In this document: positions 7,869 through 15,551 of the stretch, piece after piece
Numbering within the stretch: the first letter of the stretch is position 1
How the letters are laid out: every line of letters begins with the position of its first letter
Assembly: GCA_949282835.1 (NCBI GenBank)
Contig: CASDQU010000028.1
Coordinates: forward strand, 1 to 20,604
Direction: 5' to 3'
Origin: an uncultured Bacillota bacterium
Lineage (GTDB): Bacteria > Bacillota > Clostridia > Christensenellales > UBA1242
Length of the DNA stretch: 20,604 bases
The notes under the pieces: model-generated
Databases searched by the model: none
Seen by the model: the letters and a program-made list of their open reading frames with translations, nothing else
Told to the model about the DNA's origin: nothing
Translations under genes and position numbers: made by a program

Positions 7869-8986
7869 GACTTCCCCTCCTTTTGCATCCTCTTCTCAAT
7901 AGCAAGAAGTTTATTGACGCGCTCTCTTTTGACTTTTTCGCTTATTTGGTCTGGCATATTGCTTGCAACTGTCCCCTCTCTTGGTGAATACATAAAGGCA
8001 AATATGCTATCAAATTTTGCTTTTTGTACTAAAGTACATGTATCATTGAATTCTTCCTCTGTCTCACTAGGAAAGCCTACAATGAAATCTGATGTTATTC
8101 GACAGTTTGGAATTTGTTGTCTGATTTTATCAATTATTTCTAAATATTTTTCGCGTGTATATCGCCTATTCATCAGTTTTAAAATACGATTATTTCCGCT
8201 TTGTGCTGGAAGATGAATAAATTTTTCAATCTTGTCTTCATTTTTTACCGCTTCGATGACATCATCTGTCAAGTCTTTTGGATGTGATGTCATAAAGGAA
8301 AGTGTAAAATTGCCCTCTATTGCGCAAATATCATGTAATAGTTTTGCAAATGTCACCTGTTTTTCAAGGTCTTTGCCATATGAATTAACATTTTGCCCTA
8401 AAAGAGTTATCTTTTTGTGTTTGCCTTCCCTAACGATTTCTTTAATCTCTTTTAAAATATTCTCTTCTTTTCTTGACTTTTCTCTACCTCTAACATAAGG
8501 CACAATACAATAGGTACAAAAATTATTACAACCTTGCATAATATTGACCCAAGCATTATCTTTATCTGACCTTTTATATGGCAATGTTTCGTCTAGTTCT
8601 CCCTCATTCAAAAGTTCAAATTGCCTGCCTTTTTTTACTGCCTCAACGTAATAACGCAGTTTTGGAATATTGAATGTGCCTATGACAATATCTACAAAAG
8701 GAAATTTTTGCATAAGTTTTTGAGCGGTCTGCTCTTTTTGTGTCATACAACCACAAACAGCTATTATAAGCTCTTTATTCTTCTTTTTTAATCTTTTTAA
8801 ATTTCCAACATTGCCAAAAACTCTATCTTCAGCCCCCTCTCGTATGGCACATGTGTTAAACACAATAATATCTGCTTCATTTCTGTCGTTAGCTAAAGTA
8901 TAGCCCATATTTTCAAGAATAGCAGCTATTTTCTCAGATTCATGCACATTCATTTGACAACCGTAAGTTACTACAAAATATTTCAT
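7865..8986 (-). CDS. miaB: tRNA-2-methylthio-N6-dimethylallyladenosine synthase MiaB, lacking the TRAM domain
   Basis: MiaB is a radical-SAM methylthiotransferase that turns i6A37 of tRNA into ms2i6A37. The start at 8986 has GGAGAG six bases upstream and gives the canonical MKYFVVTYGCQMN beginning; an ATG nine codons earlier lacks this. The protein has 373 residues. The N-terminal domain carries the auxiliary-cluster cysteines (C10, C46, C80) and the radical-SAM motif is CNNFCTYC (C153, C157, C160). MiaB proteins usually run to about 430-450 residues with a C-terminal TRAM domain that binds tRNA. Here the frame stops at KRMQKEGKS, right after the radical-SAM barrel, and mutS begins in the same ATGA. 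RimO in this window, the same enzyme type, keeps its TRAM. First gene of the five-gene operon. Confidence 0.93.
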   Translation of the reverse strand: MKYFVVTYGCQMNVHESEKIAAILENMGYTLANDRNEADIIVFNTCAIREGAEDRVFGNVGNLKRLKKKNKELIIAVCGCMTQKEQTAQKLMQKFPFVDIVIGTFNIPKLRYYVEAVKKGRQFELLNEGELDETLPYKRSDKDNAWVNIMQGCNNFCTYCIVPYVRGREKSRKEENILKEIKEIVREGKHKKITLLGQNVNSYGKDLEKQVTFAKLLHDICAIEGNFTLSFMTSHPKDLTDDVIEAVKNEDKIEKFIHLPAQSGNNRILKLMNRRYTREKYLEIIDKIRQQIPNCRITSDFIVGFPSETEEEFNDTCTLVQKAKFDSIFAFMYSPREGTVASNMPDQISEKVKRERVNKLLAIEKRMQKEGKS

Positions 8987-9055
8987 TTTCTCTCCGCAAT
9001 ATAAGTAAAGCACTTTTTAACCTATTTTCATGTTAAAAAATGTCGCTTCTTTACA

Positions 9056-9084
9056 ATTATACAATAGAATGTCAAAATTTTCAA
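9056..9084 (-). promoter_or_regulatory. Sigma-A type promoter of the miaB-mutS-mutL-miaA-ynbB operon
   Basis: On the minus strand, TTGAAA (9079-9084) and a consensus TATAAT (9056-9061) are separated by exactly 17 bp. They lie about 70 bp upstream of the miaB start codon in the divergent gap between miaB and the PBP gene. This is the best vegetative promoter in the gap. No equally good promoter is seen for the divergent PBP gene: TTTTCA (9078-9083) and TATAAC (9100-9105), spaced 16 bp, is a weak plus-strand candidate that would overlap this one. Confidence 0.55.
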
Positions 9085-9140
9085 ATAAAAATTATTCTAT
9101 ATAACAAATAATTTAATGAGTTTGTAACATAATAACAACA

Positions 9141-11366
9141 ATGAAAAAAAGTTTAAAGTGGATTTTCTTGGCTATTTTCTTTATTGTCTTAGCTGCATTA
9201 CTTGCTGCTGGGTTTTATATTTCTTCCATTTATGTCAATGCTAAAGCCATGGCGATTGACGAAAATGCTCTTTCCTCTTCCTTTGTAAACATTGAAGTTT
9301 ATGATAATGAAAATAAACCTATAAAAGAAGATAATGAAATTAATAAGCAATATGTCAAAATTGAAAATTTAACTGATAATACCAAAAACGCCTTCATATC
9401 TATTGAAGATAAAAACTTTTATAATCATAACGGAGTAAACTATAAACGCATGGTTAAAGCGCTTATAAACGATATTAAAGCCCGCAAGCTAAAAGAAGGC
9501 GCTTCTACAATAACTCAGCAACTTGTAAAAAACACACAGCTTACCTCTGATAAAACTATTGAGCGGAAAATCAAAGAAATTGCCCTTGCTCAAAAGTTGG
9601 AAAAACGATATAGCAAAGATGAAATTTTGGAAAAATATTTAAATATTATTTATTTTGGTAACAACTGTTATGGCATTGAAGCAGCGTCAAACTATTATTT
9701 TTCTAAATCAGCCAAAGACCTCTCGGCTGGTGAAGCTGCCACACTTGCTGCAATAATAAAATCGCCAGCCAAATATTCTCCTACTAAAAACGCTGAAAAT
9801 TGTCTAAAAAGACGCAATCTTGTGCTAAGCGAAATGTATAAAGACCAACATATTAAAACTGATGAGTACAATCTTGCAGCTAGTAAACCTTTATCACTCA
9901 AGATAAATGAAAAGCCCAAAAACAAGTTAAACTCATACAGCCAAAGCGCGATTGATGAGGCTGTATCTATTTTAAAAATCCCTGCCAAAACTATCGCTTT
10001 AAGAGGCTATAAAATATACACCTATCAAGATAGTAAAAAACAAGAGGCTCTTTCAAGCGCTATCGATATTGATAATCTTAATTGCAATAGTGCGGCTATA
10101 GTTATAGATAATAATAACCATGCTGTTCAAGCATATGTCGGCTCAAGCAACTACAAAATTTTAGACGCAAAAAGACAGCCCGGCTCTTGTATCAAGCCTG
10201 TCCTTGTCTATGCTCCAGCTCTAAATGAAGATATAATTTATCCTTGCACTCCACTGCTTGATGAAAAGACAACTATATCTGACTATTCTCCAAAAAATAT
10301 TGGAGATATTTATCGCGGATATGTGAGTGCTAGAGAAGCATTATCCAAATCTATCAATATACCTTCGGTAAAAGTACTTTCCTATGTTGGAATTGATAAA
10401 GCAAAATCATATGCTGAAGATATGGGCTTTGTGTTCGATGAAAAAGATGATAGTTATTCTTTGGCTCTCGGCGGCATGACTTATGGAGTAAATTTACTGC
10501 AACTTGCCTCAAGTTATTCAACTTTTGCAAATAACGGTAAATTTGCCTCGGCAAAGTTTGTATCATTTATTACCGACAAAAATAATAAGCTTATCTATAT
10601 AAATAAGCCTCAAGAAAAACAAGTTTTAAGAGAAGATGTAAGCTATCTTATTACTGATATGCTAAAAACTTGCGTTAAAAGTGGCACTGCAAAAAAACTG
10701 GCAAGTTTAAATAAAGAAATAGCAGCCAAAACTGGTACAGTTGGAAAACCCAATTCTGAGCAAAATCTTGATGCGTGGAATGTGTCCTATACTAAAGCGC
10801 AAACTGTTTGTGTATGGCTTGGAAATCTAGACAATACTCCAATTCCATATGCTGGCGGAAATCAGCCAACTGAAATAGCACGCAACTATTTTAGTCAAAT
10901 TGAAGACAATTCTCACTTTACTATGCCGTCAAGCATTGTTGAAAAAGAAATTGACGCAACAGAGCTTTATGAAAATCATAGAATAATTCTTGCAGGCAGT
11001 AGTACACCTGAGCGCTACACGCAAAAAGAATTATTTTCTAGATTTAATTTGCCTACTGATATTTCAAATAAATTTACTAATATGGAAAAACAAAGTTTTA
11101 AAGGTAAAGTAATTGGCAGTAATGCAGAAATTGAGTTTGATGCCAAAAATTATATTACATATCTTTTCAAAAGCAATGGTATAACTTTGAAAGAAATAAG
11201 CGGGCTTAATAGCAAACAAAAGGTTATTTTGCCACTAAAAAGCCAAAAACAAACGATTACAATAGATTATTATATTACCATTAATCCAGAGGTAAATGCA
11301 AGCGAAGAGATAACTTTTGTTAAATCTAAACAAGCCTCACAATCTAAAGATAAATGGTTTATATAA
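9141..11366 (+). CDS. ponA: Class A penicillin-binding protein (PBP1A-type transglycosylase/transpeptidase)
   Basis: This bifunctional enzyme polymerises lipid II into glycan strands and crosslinks the stem peptides outside the membrane. The 741-residue protein has one N-terminal membrane anchor (residues 7-30). The GT51 domain follows, with EDKNFYNHNG (catalytic E89), GASTITQQLVKN (120-131), RKIKEIALAQKLE and KDEILEKYLN. The transpeptidase domain has the active-site tetrad SCIK (S349-K352), SIN (S404-N406) and KTG (530-532). About 150 residues follow the transpeptidase domain, with no recognised domain. It is the only plus-strand gene, divergent from miaB and convergent with recA. The ATG lacks a Shine-Dalgarno site (the preceding bases are AACAACA), yet no other start gives the membrane anchor. 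Regulation is not evident. Confidence 0.95.
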   Translation: MKKSLKWIFLAIFFIVLAALLAAGFYISSIYVNAKAMAIDENALSSSFVNIEVYDNENKPIKEDNEINKQYVKIENLTDNTKNAFISIEDKNFYNHNGVNYKRMVKALINDIKARKLKEGASTITQQLVKNTQLTSDKTIERKIKEIALAQKLEKRYSKDEILEKYLNIIYFGNNCYGIEAASNYYFSKSAKDLSAGEAATLAAIIKSPAKYSPTKNAENCLKRRNLVLSEMYKDQHIKTDEYNLAASKPLSLKINEKPKNKLNSYSQSAIDEAVSILKIPAKTIALRGYKIYTYQDSKKQEALSSAIDIDNLNCNSAAIVIDNNNHAVQAYVGSSNYKILDAKRQPGSCIKPVLVYAPALNEDIIYPCTPLLDEKTTISDYSPKNIGDIYRGYVSAREALSKSINIPSVKVLSYVGIDKAKSYAEDMGFVFDEKDDSYSLALGGMTYGVNLLQLASSYSTFANNGKFASAKFVSFITDKNNKLIYINKPQEKQVLREDVSYLITDMLKTCVKSGTAKKLASLNKEIAAKTGTVGKPNSEQNLDAWNVSYTKAQTVCVWLGNLDNTPIPYAGGNQPTEIARNYFSQIEDNSHFTMPSSIVEKEIDATELYENHRIILAGSSTPERYTQKELFSRFNLPTDISNKFTNMEKQSFKGKVIGSNAEIEFDAKNYITYLFKSNGITLKEISGLNSKQKVILPLKSQKQTITIDYYITINPEVNASEEITFVKSKQASQSKDKWFI

Positions 11367-11408
11367 GCTAGAAAAAATAAATGCCATATGACATTTATTT
11401 TTTCTAGC
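11367..11408. terminator. Bidirectional terminator between convergent PBP gene and recA
   Basis: A perfect 17-bp inverted repeat (11367-11383 with 11392-11408) surrounds an 8-nt loop. The outer GCTAG/CTAGC base is followed on each strand by an A-run in the 5' arm and a T-run in the 3' arm (ATTTATTTTTTC). It begins on the base after the PBP stop codon and ends 14 bp before the recA stop codon, so a single hairpin serves both genes. Confidence 0.85.
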
Positions 11409-11422
11409 GATTTTAATCAAAA

Positions 11423-12448
11423 TTATTCCTCAGTCTTGTCTGATTTTATACCATAAGCTTCTTTGACTTTGTCAAAAATTTCATTATATATTTCTTTATT
11501 TTGTTCAAGATATAACTTTACATTTTCTTTGCCCTGTCCAATTTTTTCATCATTATATGAGAACCAAGAACCTGATTTTTTGATTATATCTTTATCAAGA
11601 GCAAGGTCAATTACGCAGCCCACCTGACTAACGCCCCGTCCATAAACTATATCAAACTCAGCAGTTCTAAATGGAGGAGCAAGTTTATTTTTAACAACCT
11701 TAACTACCGTTCTATTGCCTATAATTGTTGCGCCATCTTTAATGGTATCTTTCTTTCTAACATCAAGTCTAATACTAGAGTAGAATTTTAGAGCCTTGCC
11801 TCCAGTAGTAGTTTCAGGTGAGCCAAATAAAACTCCCACTTTTTCTCTTAACTGATTGATAAAAATGACAGTGGTTTTACTTTTATTTATTATGCCTGTA
11901 AGTTTTCTCAAAGCCTGGCTCATCATTCTTGCCTGTAGTCCAACATGGCTTTCGCCCATTTCTCCATCTATTTCAGCTTTAGGAGTAAGCGCAGCAACAG
12001 AGTCAACAACAACAATATCTACCGACCCAGATTTAACAAGAGTTTCACAAATATTTAATGCCTGCTCACCGTTATCTGGTTGTGATATCAACAATTCATC
12101 AAGCACAACTCCTAATTTTTCAGCATAAGTAGGGTCAAGAGCATGCTCGGCATCAATAAAGGCTGCCGTACCACCCATCTTTTGTGCCTCTGCCACAATA
12201 TGAAGAGAGACAGTTGTCTTCCCTGAAGACTCTGGCCCATAAATTTCAATCACCCTTCCTCTTGGTATTCCGCCTATGCCAAGTGCTATATCAAGTGTAA
12301 GGCAACCAGTAGGAATAACATCTATAGGCTCGTTAACATGGTCGCCAAGTTTCATAATTGCCCCTTTGCCATATTGCTTTTCAATTTGAAGAAGAGCCTG
12401 CTCAAGCGCTTCTTTCTTGCTATCTTTTTTTACATCTTTCTTTTCCAT
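11423..12448 (-). CDS. recA: Recombinase RecA
   Basis: RecA forms filaments on single-stranded DNA, drives homologous pairing and strand exchange, and activates LexA self-cleavage. The 341-residue protein has Walker A GPESSGKT (residues 71-78), the MAW/L1 region GESHVGLQARMMSQ, Walker B in VVVDSVAAL, and the L2 region NQLREKVGV...TTTGGKALKFY. No intein interrupts it. The C-terminus is normal and ends in an acidic tail. The ATG has an AGGGGAT ribosome site. It is 56 bp downstream of the degenerate cinA-like gene, the standard pgsA-cinA-recA order, but has its own apparent promoter in that gap. The rny gene that often follows recA in Firmicutes is absent; the PBP gene lies there instead. No GAAC-N4-GTTC LexA box is seen upstream. 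Confidence 0.98.
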   Translation of the reverse strand: MEKKDVKKDSKKEALEQALLQIEKQYGKGAIMKLGDHVNEPIDVIPTGCLTLDIALGIGGIPRGRVIEIYGPESSGKTTVSLHIVAEAQKMGGTAAFIDAEHALDPTYAEKLGVVLDELLISQPDNGEQALNICETLVKSGSVDIVVVDSVAALTPKAEIDGEMGESHVGLQARMMSQALRKLTGIINKSKTTVIFINQLREKVGVLFGSPETTTGGKALKFYSSIRLDVRKKDTIKDGATIIGNRTVVKVVKNKLAPPFRTAEFDIVYGRGVSQVGCVIDLALDKDIIKKSGSWFSYNDEKIGQGKENVKLYLEQNKEIYNEIFDKVKEAYGIKSDKTEE

Positions 12449-12468
12449 AAGTATCCCCTTTATTTATT

Positions 12469-12496
12469 ATTTTACCATAGCTTTTTTTTATTTCAA
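12469..12496 (-). promoter_or_regulatory. Probable recA promoter
   Basis: On the minus strand, TTGAAA (12491-12496) is followed after 16 bp by TAAAAT (12469-12474), preceded by an extended-minus-10 TGG. The pair lies in the 56-bp gap just upstream of the recA ribosome site. It would allow recA to be transcribed apart from the ftsK-rimO-pgsA cluster. No LexA-type operator overlaps it. Confidence 0.5.
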
Positions 12497-12504
12497 AACA
12501 TTTA

Positions 12505-13488
12505 TTATATTGTTATATCATTTTGCCTTAATTTTTTTGCAAGATTAAATAGTACCGCATTTTTAGCCATCTCCAAACTAATTTTATGGTCAGTTTTAAA
12601 AATGTTTTTATAAAGAAAAATCTCGTTACCATAGCATATTGCAAACTGATAGCAATCTTCAATCTCTCCCTCTTGTCTATACACTAAAAGTGCTATCTCA
12701 CAGGACAATTCTTTTTTAAAATTCAAAGCTTTTTCATATAACATATCCACATCTTTACACTCGGTATAGTCAAACTTGGCTTTTTCAAGAACGCTAGCAA
12801 AATCGCTATTTTCTTTAAAAAGTTGACTTGTAATTATACCATTTGTAGAGATTTCCCAAATAGCTATCTTATAATCTTTTAATTTTAATAGACGATAGAC
12901 AATTAGGGCAAGAGTTAAGTCATTTTCACTGTAAATATATTGATTGAAAAATCTAGCAATTTCACCTTCAATTTCATGCCTTTTTTCTTTGTCACCTAAA
13001 TAGGATAAATATATATGCGTAACCAAATTTTCATAGATAAGATGATACTCTAAAGTTTCAATTTGCTCTTTTATTATATTCAACTTTTCTACAACTTCAT
13101 TTTCTCTTAGCCCAAACAAATGAAATTGACTATAATTTCTATTTTCTTCAATAAAAACATGCTCAAGCATATTTATATCAAATTCAATAGGAATAAATAC
13201 AATATTTCGCTCATCATTGCCAAAAACCGCTATTTTATCCTCTATCACTTTCTTTTGTCTTCCAATGCAATCTATATTTGAATAAATCAACTGGTCAATA
13301 TTTTTATTGTCACAAAAAATAATAAGGTTGTCTTTTTTAAGTGCTAATGAATAACTTTTATATTTTGTTATTACTATCTGGTTTATTTTCACCAAATATT
13401 TGCCGCACACTTGATTAAATTTGTTAAAATCAAAAGATTTGCGGCCATCAAAAATTCCACTTGAAAATATGAAAACCTTATATTCCAT
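12505..13488 (-). CDS. Degenerate CinA-like protein in the cinA position (pgsA-X-recA)
   Basis: The 327-residue product has no intact motif I can name, but its layout follows CinA. The segment FIPIEFDINMLEHVF...FHLFGLRENEVVEKL (99-135) lines up with the CinA 'PGPP-E-L-P-M' and 'GIGES' region. RFFNQYIYSENDLTLALIVYRLLK (179-202) lines up with the linker that precedes the C-terminal domain. KIAIWEISTNGIITSQL (207-223) lines up with the A-E-S-C-T-G-G motif. EIALLVYRQEG (264-274) lines up with the V-T-G-x-A-G-P strand. Key residues are lost: AESCTGG reads WEISTNG, VTGxAGP reads VYRQEG, and the N-terminal GGLGPT-DD is not found. CinA is normally about 410 residues and handles NMN deamidation and ADP-ribose hydrolysis. 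Loss of these residues implies a different or lost activity. The start has a GAGGG site. Origin from cinA is inferred from alignment by eye plus synteny. Confidence 0.7.
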   Translation of the reverse strand: MEYKVFIFSSGIFDGRKSFDFNKFNQVCGKYLVKINQIVITKYKSYSLALKKDNLIIFCDNKNIDQLIYSNIDCIGRQKKVIEDKIAVFGNDERNIVFIPIEFDINMLEHVFIEENRNYSQFHLFGLRENEVVEKLNIIKEQIETLEYHLIYENLVTHIYLSYLGDKEKRHEIEGEIARFFNQYIYSENDLTLALIVYRLLKLKDYKIAIWEISTNGIITSQLFKENSDFASVLEKAKFDYTECKDVDMLYEKALNFKKELSCEIALLVYRQEGEIEDCYQFAICYGNEIFLYKNIFKTDHKISLEMAKNAVLFNLAKKLRQNDITI

Positions 13489-13578
13489 TTAACCCTCTTA
13501 AGCAACTTAATAATTTACAGCATACATAAACAATAGGCTCACCCTATTTTAAATTCAATAAGCAAATTTTATACAAGC

Positions 13579-14232
13579 TTACTTCTCTTCTTTTTGATTG
13601 TCTTTTTTCTCTTCATTTTGCTCTGACGCAAAAACCTTTCTATTTTTAATAAGATAGCTTGTGCCTGAATAGATAGTTAAAACTGTAGCAACCACTAACA
13701 AAATCATTAGAATAAATCTTACAACTGCAAGCGCGGTCTCATTCATGGCGGTTATTGAAATAATATCATCAAGAACAAAAGCAAAAATCATATATCCAGT
13801 AACGGCTACATATTGAACAGTTGCCTTTATCTTTCCGCTTTTTTCTGCAGCAAGTACCTTACCTTTGGCAGCCGCAATTTGGCGAAGAGCTGAAATGATA
13901 AATTCTCGTGCTAACATGATAATTACACATATAATTCCTAGCCAAGTTGGATAAACTACTGGAGCGCTACCTGTAAGAGGCCCGCTAATAATCAATATCA
14001 TACCTGTCATGATTAACACTTTATCTGCTATTGAGTCAAAAAATTTGCCAAGGTCTGTAACCATATTATATTTTCTTGCTATGTATCCATCGACAAAATC
14101 GGTAAGACAGGCAATAACAAATATAATTGTTGCGACAAGCTTGCCATATGGAATAAAGTCAGCAAGATAGAAAAATATTATTATTGGCAATAACAATAGT
14201 CTAACAAGTGTGATTTTATTTGGTGCATTCAT
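13579..14232 (-). CDS. pgsA: CDP-diacylglycerol-glycerol-3-phosphate 3-phosphatidyltransferase
   Basis: PgsA makes phosphatidylglycerol phosphate from CDP-diacylglycerol and glycerol-3-phosphate, the committed step of anionic phospholipid synthesis. The 217-residue membrane protein begins MNAPNKITLVRLLLLP, typical of the family. It carries the full CDP-alcohol phosphotransferase signature D-x2-D-G-x2-A-R-x8-G-x3-D-x3-D (D45, D48, G49, A52, R53, G62, D66, D70), with about five or six helices and a charged lysine/glutamate-rich C-terminal tail. It overlaps rimO by an ATGA junction with a GGGGGAAG site, so the two are translationally coupled. Its length is slightly above the usual 180-200, owing to the tail. 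The ftsK-rimO-pgsA-cinA-recA order is a conserved Firmicutes block and supports the assignment. Confidence 0.95.
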   Translation of the reverse strand: MNAPNKITLVRLLLLPIIIFFYLADFIPYGKLVATIIFVIACLTDFVDGYIARKYNMVTDLGKFFDSIADKVLIMTGMILIISGPLTGSAPVVYPTWLGIICVIIMLAREFIISALRQIAAAKGKVLAAEKSGKIKATVQYVAVTGYMIFAFVLDDIISITAMNETALAVVRFILMILLVVATVLTIYSGTSYLIKNRKVFASEQNEEKKDNQKEEK

Positions 14233-15551
14233 ACCACTTCCCCCTTAAAATTATTTCCGTCAAAATCTATTAATTTAACTTCAATAAAATCATATAACTT
14301 TACATTACCATTATCTATTATTTTTATTCCAAAGTCAACTGTTGGAGACAATTTTTCGCTATGACAGTAAAATTCCCCACTATTTTCATCAAAACCATCT
14401 ACAAGCACGGTAACCTTTGTTCCAATTAACTTTTGCATTTTATTTGTTGCGATTTGATGTTGCAACTTTGCTATCTTGTTTAATCTGTATCTTTTTATGT
14501 AACGATTAACCTGTTTTTTCATATAATAACTGGCTGTATTCTCTTCCCGATAATATGGAAAAAATCCGGCATAATCAAACTCACTGTCCTTGATAAAATC
14601 TACAAGCTTTTTAAAATCCTTTCTCCTCTCTCCAGGATAACCAACAATAAATGTTGTTCTTAGAGCAATTTGGCGATATTTAGTCTTGATTTTTTCAATT
14701 AGAGTTCTTGTTTCATTTTCGCCCAGTCTTCTGCGCATACTTTTTAAAATTTGGTCATCAATATGTTGTAATGGCAAATCAAGATATTTACACATCTTTG
14801 GATTATTAGCGATATATGAAAGTAGCTCATCACTAACCTTCTCTGGATAGGCATAATGCAATCTTATCCATTTTAATTCTTTAATTTTTGATAATTTATC
14901 GCAAAGTTTAATAAGTGCATTTTCGCCATGTAAATCTTCGCCATATCTAGTGGTATCTTGAGCTACTAAAATAAGCTCTTTTACCCCTCGTTTAACAAGC
15001 TCTTTTGCCTCTTCAACTAGCTGACCTATTGGCGTACTTTTATATCTACCTCTAATTCTAGGTATAGTACAATAGGAACAAGCATTGTTGCAGCCATCCG
15101 CTATCTTCAAATAGGCATAACTTGGCGTTGTGGTTAAAATTCTATCAAAATCTTTTATTGGTTTTGATTTTTCTACACCATACAATTCTTCTATTGTCTG
15201 GCATATATTTTCATTTTCTCGTAACCTTAAAAAACAATCAATTTGCGGAAAGTTTTCCTTCATATTTGCAAAAGCCCTTTCTGGAAAACAGCCTGTGACA
15301 ATCACTTTTTCAATATTTCCATTTCTCTTTAATTTTTCTGCATATAAGATATTGTAAATTGCCTCTTCCATAGCAGGTTGAATAAATGCACAAGTATTAA
15401 CAATAAGAATGTCGCTGTTTTCAACTTCTTCGGTGATAGTAAAACCATATTCTTTGAGTTTGCCTAGCATATACTCAAGGTCTACCCGATTTTTATCACA
15501 ACCAAGGCTTATAGCTGATACCAGTTTTTTCCTAAGTTCTTCTTTAGTCAT
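14229..15551 (-). CDS. rimO: Ribosomal protein S12 methylthiotransferase RimO
   Basis: RimO is a radical-SAM enzyme that adds a methylthio group to a conserved aspartate of ribosomal protein S12. The start at 15551 is chosen because GGAG lies six bases upstream and the resulting 440-residue protein begins close to the canonical SLGC-KN-VD-E motif; an ATG eleven codons upstream lacks these. Auxiliary-cluster cysteines are C18, C54 and C88, and the radical-SAM motif CNNACSYC gives C154, C158 and C161. The LDLPLQH segment separates RimO from MiaB. A full C-terminal TRAM domain (about 375-440) is present. The start overlaps ftsK by 8 nt and the end overlaps pgsA by 4 nt. SLGCPKN reads SLGCDKN, a minor change. 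Confidence 0.95.
   Translation of the reverse strand: MTKEELRKKLVSAISLGCDKNRVDLEYMLGKLKEYGFTITEEVENSDILIVNTCAFIQPAMEEAIYNILYAEKLKRNGNIEKVIVTGCFPERAFANMKENFPQIDCFLRLRENENICQTIEELYGVEKSKPIKDFDRILTTTPSYAYLKIADGCNNACSYCTIPRIRGRYKSTPIGQLVEEAKELVKRGVKELILVAQDTTRYGEDLHGENALIKLCDKLSKIKELKWIRLHYAYPEKVSDELLSYIANNPKMCKYLDLPLQHIDDQILKSMRRRLGENETRTLIEKIKTKYRQIALRTTFIVGYPGERRKDFKKLVDFIKDSEFDYAGFFPYYREENTASYYMKKQVNRYIKRYRLNKIAKLQHQIATNKMQKLIGTKVTVLVDGFDENSGEFYCHSEKLSPTVDFGIKIIDNGNVKLYDFIEVKLIDFDGNNFKGEVV

Noticed and set aside
13533..13549. AATAGG/CCTATT hairpin between pgsA and the cinA-like gene as a terminator
   Set aside because: The stem is only 6 bp and no T-run follows on the minus strand, so read-through from pgsA is more likely.
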